DNA of 64,000 nucleotides from Candidatus Obscuribacterales bacterium. Its GTDB lineage: Bacteria > Cyanobacteriota > Vampirovibrionia > Obscuribacterales > Obscuribacteraceae. The stretch spans positions 16,847 through 80,846 of the forward strand of contig CASBPX010000058.1 of assembly GCA_949127735.1 (NCBI GenBank), given 5' to 3'. The translations under genes and the position numbers were made by a program. Positions 10,242 to 17,203 of the stretch are shown here, piece by piece. The notes under the pieces were generated by a model that searched no databases, was not told where the DNA came from, and saw nothing but the letters and a program-made list of their open reading frames with translations. Each line of letters opens with the position of its first letter. Within the stretch, counting starts at the first letter, position 1.

Positions 10242-10517
10242 ATGAACTGGAAAAACTTGAAGCGCTTATTCACCATTTGGCACGAATATATGCCTGATTA
10301 TTTTCCAAATCGTTATGGTTTTTATGAGCCTTACAATAAACCGGTTGCCTTTAAAGACATTGATACACTGCAAGAATTTTCTGACAGAAGAACTTCTATC
10401 AATTTACGAAGAACAAAGCCATTTATTGCAGAAGGATCCATAGAAATAACTAGCAAAAGACTTTTATTAAGGCCAGTACTCTGTTTGTTTACAGCTAAGC
10501 CACTCAAGCCGTCGTAG
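10242..10517 (+). pseudogene. 5' fragment of an unrecognised gene, possibly immunity-like, fused to antisense serpin sequence
   Basis: The frame starts at ATG 10242. Its first ~45 residues look coding: aromatic-rich with LFTIWHEYMPDYFPNRYGF then YEPYNKPVAFKDIDTLQEF. This style resembles small immunity-type proteins, but I cannot name a family. From about 10375 on the frame is basic and low in information and lies antisense to a serpin-like frame on the other strand, so the second half is probably not the original gene. The most likely reading is an N-terminal gene fragment joined to a foreign segment by deletion or recombination around 10370-10440. An intact 91-residue orphan gene is the alternative. 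Confidence 0.4.
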
Positions 10518-10720
10518 CCTAATACCTGCTGCATTTCGCTTTTGGTTTTGCCGTTGGCACCGTTGCATGTCATGGTCAGAGCGGTGCTAACGCTGTAGTG
10601 CGATACTACAACGTTGCCATCAAGTTTTTCTGCCCCTAGCCTGAAGACGCCGGTGGCGCACCCAGGTACTTTTGCCCTCACCTTATTAGCTTCAGTTTTC
10701 CAGCTATCGAATTTGGGCAT
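10331..10720 (-). pseudogene. truncated serpin (N-terminal part only)
   Basis: The frame has an N-terminal serpin core: NVVVSHYSVSTALTMTCNGA followed by NGKTKSEMQQVLGYDGLSG matches the family pattern N-hFFSP-xSIStAL-MhhNGA-G-T-x-EM-xxVLg. Serpins need about 350-400 residues including a C-terminal reactive-centre loop, but this frame has 129 codons and ends in sequence without serpin features near 10331. The inhibitor therefore cannot be functional as it stands. The frame continues upstream of its ATG through YVYMPKF, which resembles a later serpin strand and hints at an internal deletion or rearrangement. Serpins are proteinase inhibitors, usually exported in bacteria; no signal peptide remains here. 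Confidence 0.6.
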
Positions 10721-10752
10721 GTAAACATAGATGCCCGAATATAAGTCAGGAT

Positions 10753-11271
10753 TTGCCCTTGAATAAGCCGAAGTGCATTGTTATTCTCTTGCTGTCAGCA
10801 ATTTTGCTGTCGGCAAATTTTCAGGTGGTTGCTGGCGATTCTCTAACTGTCACTTTATGTGGTGCTACGAGGCCGAGAACAATCAATTTGAAAGAACAGA
10901 AGTGTTTTGTTGTGATTAAAAATGAGTCTAGGTCTGCAATTAATATCTGGGGCGAAGGTTGCTCTTGGGGATGGTCAAATATTTCTTTTGAAGTGAGAGC
11001 TGGGTCTAAGGTGCTGCCTGTAAAGCGTCAGGAGACTAACTGGAAGCGTAACTTTCCGATGCCGTTGAAGTTGCTACCAGGCGATGTTTTTGTGCGTGAG
11101 ATAAATCTTGAAGACCGCACCTGGGATTGGAGCAAAGTGAGTGGGTTTTGCAAAGATGATCAGCACGCAAGCATCTCGGCTAAACTGCAGATTGAGAATG
11201 AACCAACTGCAAAGGCTGAAAATATATGGACAGGCTCTACACGTTCATCCACTTCATGTGAATTGAACTAA
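10753..11271 (+). CDS. secreted hypothetical protein
   Basis: This 172-residue frame begins with TTG at 10753; a second in-frame TTG at 10759 is better spaced from CAGG and may be the true start. The N-terminus is a clear signal peptide: a basic NKPK start, then IVILLLSAILLSANFQVVAG, with cleavage after the hydrophobic run. The mature part of about 145 residues is beta-rich (SLTVTLCG, CFVVIKNESRSAINIWGEGC, KLLPGDVFVREINLEDR) with about five cysteines, suggesting an Ig-like or similar extracellular fold with disulphides. No named family was recognised. It stands alone, diverging from the serpin fragment. Confidence 0.6.
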   Translation: MPLNKPKCIVILLLSAILLSANFQVVAGDSLTVTLCGATRPRTINLKEQKCFVVIKNESRSAINIWGEGCSWGWSNISFEVRAGSKVLPVKRQETNWKRNFPMPLKLLPGDVFVREINLEDRTWDWSKVSGFCKDDQHASISAKLQIENEPTAKAENIWTGSTRSSTSCELN

Positions 11272-11544
11272 CCTGACTTTGAGTTAGGCATTACTGGCGG
11301 TGTTCGCTTATAAGTCTTGTAGAGTCTGAAGTCTTACGCGACCGCGGAGAGCTGCAGACGCCTGTTCTGAACACAAAGCTATGGCGAGGCAGTGGTGCAG
11401 TGCTCGCTGTTAAGCCAGCGAAACCGAGACCTAGTCTAAAATAATGTACTGGTTCGAGTATGTGTCTCCTGATCGGCGAGATTCATGTATTATCTGATTC
11501 TGTTCAGCTTGATTTAGATCGCACTGAGTTTGGAAGGAAATAAT

Positions 11545-11979
11545 ATGAAAATAGTCGTGGCCGTTGATGGCGAAGAGAGTGCACACAGCGCACTGACTGA
11601 AATAACAGCGCAGAAGTACAGCAGCGAAACCGAAATTCACCTTATACATGTTATGGTTTCCGGTTTTGCCGACGTTTCGACAGCCGGAATTCCCGATACT
11701 GTTGCCATTGAAAGAGCTGAAGAGAAGGGCGTGCTAGAGCGAATGGCTAAAGCCCTGAAAGAGAAGCTCAACATTAATGCTACTGTGGAAATTATTGAAG
11801 GCGAAGTCGCCGCAGTAATAGCGAATGCCTGCAAGCAATTTGGCGCAGATGAAGCCATTGTTCCAGGCCATGTTCGCCATGGCTTTGCTCGCTTTTGGTT
11901 CGGCAGCATCGCTGATGAAATAGTCGACGCCGCGCCCTGCACCGTGGTCGTTCTGAAAATGCCGGAAACCAAGGATTGA
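11545..11979 (+). CDS. universal stress protein (UspA family)
   Basis: A 144-residue protein with the Usp fold. The first strand is MKIVVAVDGEESAHSALTEI, with the Asp that contacts nucleotide in ATP-binding members. Then come a HLIHVMV strand, a long helix, an EIIEGEVAAVIANACKQFGA segment (the usual GxxxxxIxxxAxxxxaDxIVxG region) and the end SIADEIVDAAPCTVVVLK. The expected GxRGxS/T nucleotide loop reads GHVRHGFARFWFGS here, so ATP binding may be atypical. ATG 11545 is preferred because TTGGAAGGAAATAAT supplies a good ribosome site; an in-frame TTG at 11530 lies inside that site. Usp proteins act in the cytoplasm in stress survival. No operon partner is seen. Confidence 0.9.
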   Translation: MKIVVAVDGEESAHSALTEITAQKYSSETEIHLIHVMVSGFADVSTAGIPDTVAIERAEEKGVLERMAKALKEKLNINATVEIIEGEVAAVIANACKQFGADEAIVPGHVRHGFARFWFGSIADEIVDAAPCTVVVLKMPETKD

Positions 11980-12065
11980 ACTTGCCTCACGGCGAACAAC
12001 TTGTTGCTATGGTGGAAGCACAGGCACTGCAGGTGGTGGTGGCTTATCGAGGGCTGACCGGTCAG

Positions 12066-12413
12066 TTATTGCTGTTTAGCAACAGCACTTTGCCACGGCC
12101 AGCGGCCTTCTAGTTCAACCTCCAAAGACCAACTCAAGAACGTTCGCACAAGCACAATAAGTGCTAGTACAAGCACCGATTCCATTGTCGGGGCGACTCC
12201 CACTGTGCGAATGATATCGCCGGCCACTAGAATTTCGAGCCCGAGCAAAATTCCTTTACCAAGATTTTGTCTGTAGCGACGGTAGCCATCCTCAATTTTG
12301 AATGATCGAAGGTAAATCACAGTCGACAGAATAATGCTGATTACAATCACAGCCACGCCGACAACGTCGACGTAGCCACCTATAAGCTCGATCACGTTGT
12401 GAAGATAGGGCAT
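12066..12413 (-). CDS. DUF1622 family membrane protein
   Basis: A 115-residue membrane protein. Three hydrophobic segments are visible: VDVVGVAVIVISIILSTVIY near the N-terminus, a middle LGKGILLGLEILVAGDIIRT, and SVLVLALIVLVRTFLSWSLE. The arrangement with YRRYRQNLGKGILLGLEIL and DIIRTVGVAPT is typical of DUF1622, a family of small three-helix inner-membrane proteins of unknown function. Length matches the family. It sits alone between the stress protein gene and a GNAT acetyltransferase gene, with the latter in the same direction. Confidence 0.85.
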   Translation of the reverse strand: MPYLHNVIELIGGYVDVVGVAVIVISIILSTVIYLRSFKIEDGYRRYRQNLGKGILLGLEILVAGDIIRTVGVAPTMESVLVLALIVLVRTFLSWSLEVELEGRWPWQSAVAKQQ

Positions 12414-12513
12414 TCTAATTTGGCTTACTCAGCAGGATACTAAAGGCGCGATCAGACGCAGAAACGCCGTTAACATGATTATGCCACATTTGGCTCTATT
12501 ACCTGCCGACATA

Positions 12514-12957
12514 CTACAATTTTAGTCTCATAAAAATTGTGGCTTGCGGATTATCATTGTAGCGATCGCAGTGCTCGTAGCCATGACGTGCGTAGAATTT
12601 TATCGCGGCACGCAGGTCGTCTTTTGTGTCTAAATAGCACCATTGATACATTCTCGATTTGGCGTAGCAGTGCAATTCTTTAAGGAGTTGCTCCGCTATC
12701 CCTTTTCCTCGAAAATGCTCTCTGACGTACAGCCGCTTTACTTCACAGGCCTGGTCTACTTGCGGCAGAGGCCTCATTCCAATACATCCCACTATCTCTT
12801 CTTCGACTTTTGCCAGCCAGAATGCACCATCATCTGCAAAATATTTTCCAAACGCCGTGAGGTCGTCGCGTATCGCCGCATCAATTTCGTCGCAGTATTC
12901 TTCTACAATTGCGTAGGCGTTGTGCAAGTCTGACGGGCCGGCCATAAACACTTTCAC
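12514..12957 (-). CDS. GNAT family N-acetyltransferase
   Basis: A 147-residue single-domain GNAT protein. Motif A is VKRLYVREHFRGKGIAEQLL: the strand ending in VKRLYV, then the R/Q-x-x-G-x-G/A acetyl-CoA pyrophosphate loop (RGKGIA). It is preceded by the VGCIGMRPLP strand and followed by YLDTKDDLRAAIKFYARHGY, the usual helix and Y-x-x-x-GF/Y end. The substrate cannot be deduced. The start is GTG 12957 with GAGGTGAT about 5 nt upstream; an in-frame ATG four codons later is less well placed. It would transfer acetyl from acetyl-CoA to an amine of a small molecule or peptide in the cytoplasm. Confidence 0.88.
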   Translation of the reverse strand: MKVFMAGPSDLHNAYAIVEEYCDEIDAAIRDDLTAFGKYFADDGAFWLAKVEEEIVGCIGMRPLPQVDQACEVKRLYVREHFRGKGIAEQLLKELHCYAKSRMYQWCYLDTKDDLRAAIKFYARHGYEHCDRYNDNPQATIFMRLKL

Positions 12958-13023
12958 TTATATCACCTCAACAGATTTTTCTGGCTGCAGCCATAAAAAT
13001 AGCAAGCGGCTTAAACGAGTCAG

Positions 13024-13164
13024 TTAATCGCCAGCGGGCTCGATTTTCCAGCGAAAAATAGCGGAGCCATCGTCAGGATTAAACCGCACTTCGGTGCGGG
13101 CGTCAGGCAGGCCCCGACGCAGAATAGGCTGGATTTCACAGCATTTAAAGATTTCATCAGAACC
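13024..13164 (-). pseudogene. possible 5'-lost gene remnant
   Basis: Between an in-frame TGA (13165-13167) and a TAA (13024-13026) a minus-strand frame codes 46 residues that look genuine: CCEIQPILRRGLPDARTEV, then RFNPDDGSAIFRWKIEPAGD. There is no start codon in this frame. An ATG with GAGG upstream (about 13154) lies in another frame that gives a less protein-like translation, so a frameshift close to the start is possible. No family was recognised. Confidence 0.3.
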
Positions 13165-13236
13165 TCAACAGCTGTAAGCCTACATCGAATCTTTGCCAAC
13201 AGTCTAACAACTAATAATGGCAGGTGTTTACAGCTT

Positions 13237-13704
13237 ATGCCTAAATTTCCAAAAATCGATTGGCTCAAGGATGTTGATGTAGAATACAAGCCCCTCTGCT
13301 CTGAGTCGCTCATGGACTGTTTTCGCTGTAGAAATAAGGCTCTCGAACCTGATAGACAAGAAGGTGATTGCAACTTTTACGAATGTAAGAGCTGCGGCAG
13401 AAAATATTGCCAACAAAAAAGGTTGGAACTTTGTGATGCGTGGCCATGCCCACTCGGCATTGTTTTGTATGGAATGATTTTTGAAAATGATCCTGTAAGC
13501 AAAGCATCAGCACATGCCGACTATGTTCTTAAAGAGAATGACGCGGCGATGATCAAAGCTATTTGCGAAGATATCGAACTTGAGTTGGCATCACCATCTC
13601 AAAAAATTCGCGACATAGTAAATTGCATAGCCAGCGAAGAAGCACTGAGAGAGTTTCTTGAGATAGTGGCTCAGAGACTCAGGACAAGTTTGCAATCATG
13701 TTAG
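13237..13704 (+). CDS. hypothetical protein with an N-terminal zinc-ribbon-like cysteine cluster
   Basis: A 155-residue protein starting at ATG 13237 with a modest GCAGGTG upstream. Residues 29-63 hold CFRC, then C-x5-CKSCGRKYC and more cysteines nearby (LCDAWPC), a pattern that suggests a zinc-binding treble-clef or ribbon fold. The C-terminal half is helical and acidic (DYVLKENDAAMIKAICEDIE, then LREFLEIVAQRL). There is no signal peptide. No named family was recognised. Its TAG overlaps the ATG of a tiny downstream frame at 13698, which may be a broken partner. Confidence 0.6.
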   Translation: MPKFPKIDWLKDVDVEYKPLCSESLMDCFRCRNKALEPDRQEGDCNFYECKSCGRKYCQQKRLELCDAWPCPLGIVLYGMIFENDPVSKASAHADYVLKENDAAMIKAICEDIELELASPSQKIRDIVNCIASEEALREFLEIVAQRLRTSLQSC

Positions 13705-13828
13705 AGGAGATAAGAATGCTAGCGGCAAAAGAAGTTTGGCTGAGTTAGAAGCTAACGCAAAAATTAGTGAAAAGGGGTACGACGCTACTAGTGGCGGCGT
13801 TCCATTTGCGAACATTGCTTGCACGTAA
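13698..13828 (+). pseudogene. possible frameshifted small gene
   Basis: ATG 13698 overlaps the stop of the preceding gene (ATGTTAG) and reads 16 residues ending KEVWLS before TAG at 13746. In a second frame, sequence that looks coding continues: SLAELEANAKISEKGYDATS, then GGVPFANIACT, ending with TAA at 13826-13828. A second ATG at 13713 has GAGGAGATAAGA in front. One missing or extra base around 13730-13740 would join the two parts into a protein of about 43 residues. It could instead be chance; no homologue is known to me. Confidence 0.25.
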
Positions 13829-13913
13829 AGTGCCGTGCCCCTTGCGCAAGATGTTACTGTTATCATCGGCATCCAACGTCTGCTACTTGTACCTTTTTCT
13901 AATAGCGAGGCCT

Positions 13914-15287
13914 ATGCCTGAAATAAGTGACCATCCCTGTGTTTATGCCGGTTTCTGGAAGCGCTTGCTGGCCGACTTGGTCGACGGCTTCATAATTGTT
14001 TTGGCTCAAGCTCCTGTCTGGATTTTACTCTTGTTTTTAATCCAGGCAGATCGGCCATTTGTCGATAAGCACAGAGTAGAGTTGGAATTGTTGATCTGGG
14101 CGCTTCCAGCCATTCTGTCATGGCTTTACTTTGCACTTTTCGAATCGTCAAAATGGCAAGCCACACCGGGAAAGAAATTTTTTGGTTTACGTGTATGCAT
14201 GTCAGACATGCGGCCCTTATCATTCTGGCGTGCCTCGCTAAAAGTTTTCATAGAAGCAATCACTTTCATTCTTCCACTAGCCTTTTTGGCACATTTTGGC
14301 GAAGTTGGGCAGGCGCTCGCTATCTTTGTTTCATTGCTCTTTGTTCTTGTTATGTTCGCAACCGAACGCAAGCAAACTGCCTACGATCTGGCCGTTAAGC
14401 GAGTTGTTATCGATACGCGCGGCAAGTCTGTCATCGACGCACCAGACCAATCTAAGCGTAGACGCATTGTGGCGTACGCAATTGCAACTATGCCAGTCTT
14501 TTGTATCGTCTTGATAATCGGCCTTTACTTATCCTCGACTGGCATGACGCTAGTTAAGTTAGATCATTGGCGAGAATCTGGACTACAAAACTCCAGACGG
14601 ATAGTGGTGGCTGACTACGCTATCCCAGCGGGACACGAAATTACATTGAAGGATGTTTACGAGGCCAATGATGCTATTGATAATCTTTCAACTGACTCTG
14701 CCATCTGCTCAGATTTTATCGTGGGCTCCGCCCCCGTTAGCAGCATCGAACAAGGGCAGCAAATTACATTAGACTATTTCGAAGAACCAATACGGCTTAA
14801 AGCCCAGGAGCAACAGCGCGAGCGCTTGAAACGCTCATCCGCTGTCGCCATATGCAGCCACAAGCGAGCCGTTCCAGACTGGCGCGATAAGACACCTGTT
14901 ATCTTCGCTAATCGCGATGTTCCTGAAAATAAGGTGATCGCTGAATCAGACTTGAGATCGGAAATGCGGGCGGTAGAAAGAGCGCCAAAGAGTGCTATGT
15001 CTGATCAGTTAGCAATAATTGGAAAAAAGGCCAGATATGGTCTATCTAAGGGCCAAATAATTATGTTCAACCAGATTCTTCCAGACCAGGCCTTCATCGC
15101 TTCAAAAGATCTCAAATCAGGTAAACGCTTAACGTCTACAGATTACCGACCTTTTAAAATTACAAAGCGAGGCCTTTGTCCAAGTACAGCCGTGGGAGCG
15201 GAGAAACTTCTAAACGGCGCCACAACCAATGCAGTGATTAAGCGTGACGAAATCATTCGATTACCAGACTTAATTCTGTCGAAATAA
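13914..15287 (+). CDS. membrane protein with RDD domain and three tandem SAF-like domains
   Basis: A 457-residue protein. Residues ~10-170 are an RDD domain: YAGFWKRLLADLVDGFIIV (R and D positions), a second hydrophobic helix, GKKFFGLRVC and a third membrane region. Another hydrophobic segment (VAYAIATMPVFCIVLIIGLY) follows near 185-207. The remaining ~250 residues contain three repeats of the SAF type: VADYAIPAGHEITLKDVYE, FANRDVPENKVIAESDLR, and ASKDLKSGKRLTSTDYRP, each ending with a lead like KGQIIMFNQI. SAF domains occur in FlgA/CpaB and antifreeze-like proteins. The RDD-SAF3 arrangement is unusual. ATG 13914 is chosen because the RDD motif begins there; upstream codons look non-coding. 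Function is unknown; the SAF part probably faces outside. Confidence 0.75.
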   Translation: MPEISDHPCVYAGFWKRLLADLVDGFIIVLAQAPVWILLLFLIQADRPFVDKHRVELELLIWALPAILSWLYFALFESSKWQATPGKKFFGLRVCMSDMRPLSFWRASLKVFIEAITFILPLAFLAHFGEVGQALAIFVSLLFVLVMFATERKQTAYDLAVKRVVIDTRGKSVIDAPDQSKRRRIVAYAIATMPVFCIVLIIGLYLSSTGMTLVKLDHWRESGLQNSRRIVVADYAIPAGHEITLKDVYEANDAIDNLSTDSAICSDFIVGSAPVSSIEQGQQITLDYFEEPIRLKAQEQQRERLKRSSAVAICSHKRAVPDWRDKTPVIFANRDVPENKVIAESDLRSEMRAVERAPKSAMSDQLAIIGKKARYGLSKGQIIMFNQILPDQAFIASKDLKSGKRLTSTDYRPFKITKRGLCPSTAVGAEKLLNGATTNAVIKRDEIIRLPDLILSK

Positions 15288-15425
15288 ATTCTTCAAAGTT
15301 GTTCGTCGCAGAAGCTAGACGAAGACCGCAAGCATTGAGAGCGACCAGCTTCATAATTCCTTGACAATAATTCGGTAGGCTTCAAGCACTGGATGTTCTA
15401 TTTCCGCCTCGTTGAAGGAGATAAT

Positions 15426-16373
15426 ATGCGATTGCCAATTTCTCTAGCTCTATTTTTTACCCTTGTATTTTCCACCGCCGCAACTGCCGCTAACGAAGGC
15501 ATCGGCTGGATTCCCACATGGCAGCAGGCACTTGCTGAAGCCAAACAAACCAACAAACCAATCATGCTCATGGCGGGCGCACCCGCCTGTGCCGGAGTTC
15601 CAGGCACCTGGTGACCGGGCAAGCAAGCCTCAGACATGAGTTACATGTCTCAACCCGAAGTAATCGCCGCCTCTAGAAACTTCGTCTGCGTCAGGTTAAT
15701 GACCTACGAAAGCGCCGCCGAAGCGGAAGTGCTCAAGTCAATGTGGCGGCCCGGCGCGCCTTTAGAAAATACGCTCTTTGCCATTCTTGACTCTACTGGG
15801 CGCCCTCTCACCAGGGGTGTTCGCTCACCTGGATTTTTCTACAGCGATGCAAGTGCACTTGCCGGCGCGCTCAATGATGTCTCCAGCCGCTATTCAGGCC
15901 GGACAAACCCAAAAGGATTGCCTGTGATTGCCACCGTGCGTCTTGGTTTGAATGTGGCGGCCTGCGATAAAAGACCGCTGGCTGTTGTACTGGCAGATAG
16001 CGAGCAAGACCGGCGTGCTCTCGAGGCCAATCTCGCCCCCCTGGCCTGGAGCTCAGAGCTGGTTGGCAAAGTCTGTTATACCTCAGGAGGCAGAAACGAT
16101 TTGCGCGGCATCTCAGGAGCGAATTTGACCAGAGGCTATCTGTTTGTCGCTCCCAACGAATTTGGCACCACCGGCACCACCATTGCGCAGCTACAACCTG
16201 GCGCTTCAGTGGCCGAACTGAAATATGCACTACAATTGGCTGTTGATAGGTATCGGCCATCTTACACAGATCACCACGATCATGTGCGCATGGGTCGCCA
16301 GCAAGGAATTCACTGGGACACCGCGATTCCGATTACCGATCAACAGGCACTGAGGGCTGAGCAAGGCAGATAG
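15426..16373 (+). CDS. secreted thioredoxin-fold protein with in-frame TGA at the redox position (candidate selenoprotein)
   Basis: ATG 15426 follows GAAGGAGATAAT, an excellent ribosome site. The frame codes a signal peptide (LPISLALFFTLVFSTAATAA), then GWIPTWQQALAEAKQTNKPI and MLMAGAPACAGVPGTW, then TGA at 15612-15614 (codon 63), and goes on in the same frame for 252 codons without another stop. After the TGA comes PGKQASDMSYMSQPEVIAAS then RNFVCVRL, which follows the thioredoxin-like pattern W-C-xx-(C/K)-K ... sdPEVi ... nFVxVrl. The TGA therefore sits where the first catalytic cysteine belongs. A 7-bp hairpin with an AGTTA loop starts 17 nt after the TGA. Sec63 gives a 315-residue protein. 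A nonsense mutation or pseudogene is the alternative; without read-through only a 62-residue peptide is made. Confidence 0.75.
15632..15650 (+). promoter_or_regulatory. candidate bacterial SECIS hairpin
   Basis: AGACATG-AGTTA-CATGTCT forms a perfect 7-bp stem with a 5-nt loop. The loop begins 24 nt after the in-frame TGA at 15612-15614, and its second base is G followed by T. Known bacterial SECIS rules, as I recall them, ask for a 4-16 bp stem, a 3-14 nt loop starting roughly 16-37 nt after the UGA, and a G in the first two loop positions. All are met. It lies inside coding sequence, as bacterial SECIS elements do. Confidence 0.55.
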
Positions 16374-16411
16374 TAAACTCGACCATGAAATCGAACACGC
16401 GCCCATTTCTT

Positions 16412-16792
16412 TTAGACCAGCAGAATAGTGCTGCCATATTTATTCAAAGTCTGATCATGCGTCATCAGTATTGCTGGAACAGACAAACTTTGTGCCACCA
16501 GCATCCGATCGAAGGGATCGCGATGAATTGGGGGTAAGCGCGAGACTGATATACAATGATCAAACGTCACAGCCAATTCTTGGAAGCCAGTGCTTGCGAT
16601 TGCCTCGACCAATATTTCTGGGGAGACCGTTATCCTTCCCATAGAGTGTTTAACTCCGACTTCCCACAAACTCACTGCACTTACTAAAATTTCGTTTTGC
16701 GGATCCGAAATTAGTTTTGCTGCTTTTTTGCTGAGCCGCTGGTCACCGGCCAATGCCCAGAGCAAGATGTGCGTATCGAGAAGAAGCTTCAC
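16412..16792 (-). CDS. PIN-domain toxin (VapC-like ribonuclease)
   Basis: A 126-residue PIN domain. LLLDTHILLWALAG supplies the first acidic residue (Asp6), AVSLWEVGVKHSMG the conserved Glu, and HRDPFDRMLVAQSL the later Asp pair; the end ILMTHDQTLNKYG gives the last Asp. These residues bind Mg2+ in the family and cleave RNA, commonly tRNA or rRNA. All key acids are present and the length is normal, so the toxin looks intact. It overlaps the upstream antitoxin gene by 4 nt, the classic type II arrangement with translational coupling. Confidence 0.9.
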   Translation of the reverse strand: MKLLLDTHILLWALAGDQRLSKKAAKLISDPQNEILVSAVSLWEVGVKHSMGRITVSPEILVEAIASTGFQELAVTFDHCISVSRLPPIHRDPFDRMLVAQSLSVPAILMTHDQTLNKYGSTILLV

Positions 16793-17031
16793 TCTTCAAG
16801 CCCCTCAAAAGCTTTCAGAATAGCTTTAGGAAGTGGTTTGTCAAAATCGGCTGGGATTTCAAACTTTCCCTTCAAGCAGCCCAGCCTGCGCGGGCGACTA
16901 GTGGCCGCCAAACCAGAGAGCTTAGCCACAGGTTTGCCTGCCTTGCTGATGACGATTTCCTCGCCTTGCAGAACGCGCTCAATCAGCTTGGATAGATTAG
17001 TCTTAGCTTGATGAATATTGACGGATTCCAT
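16789..17031 (-). CDS. Phd/YefM-type antitoxin of the VapBC pair
   Basis: An 80-residue protein from ATG 17031: MESVNIHQAKTNLSKLIERV, then GEEIVISKAGKPVAKLSGL, the N-terminal Phd/YefM DNA-binding fold, followed by a C-terminal toxin-binding tail (FDKPLPKAILKAFEGLEE). An in-frame ATG five codons upstream is possible, but family members begin at the chosen one. The stop overlaps the start of the PIN toxin. As in other type II systems it would neutralise the toxin and repress its own promoter, probably within 17032-17200. Confidence 0.88.
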   Translation of the reverse strand: MESVNIHQAKTNLSKLIERVLQGEEIVISKAGKPVAKLSGLAATSRPRRLGCLKGKFEIPADFDKPLPKAILKAFEGLEE

Positions 17032-17203
17032 ATCGAAAAACCCCAAACTTAGCTAAGTCTAGTCTATCACGGATGGTTCGATCCTCAGATAACCGGGGGG
17101 GTCGCAAATTCTCATTGCTTGCGAGGAGCAGATTGTAGACTTCATGGTCTGGGCGTAGCTTGCCGACTGATGTATCATAGTTATCTACTTTCGGTATAGT
17201 TCC

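Noticed and set aside
11440..11475. GGTTCGAGT, another T-loop-like string
   Set aside because: No complementary arms of a tRNA nearby; chance match.
15361..15366. TTGACA before the thioredoxin-fold gene as a promoter
   Set aside because: No acceptable -10 box at 16-18 nt.
17085..17105. GGTTCGATCC, resembling a tRNA T-arm
   Set aside because: The flanks do not pair as a T-stem and no D-arm, anticodon arm or acceptor stem could be assembled around it.
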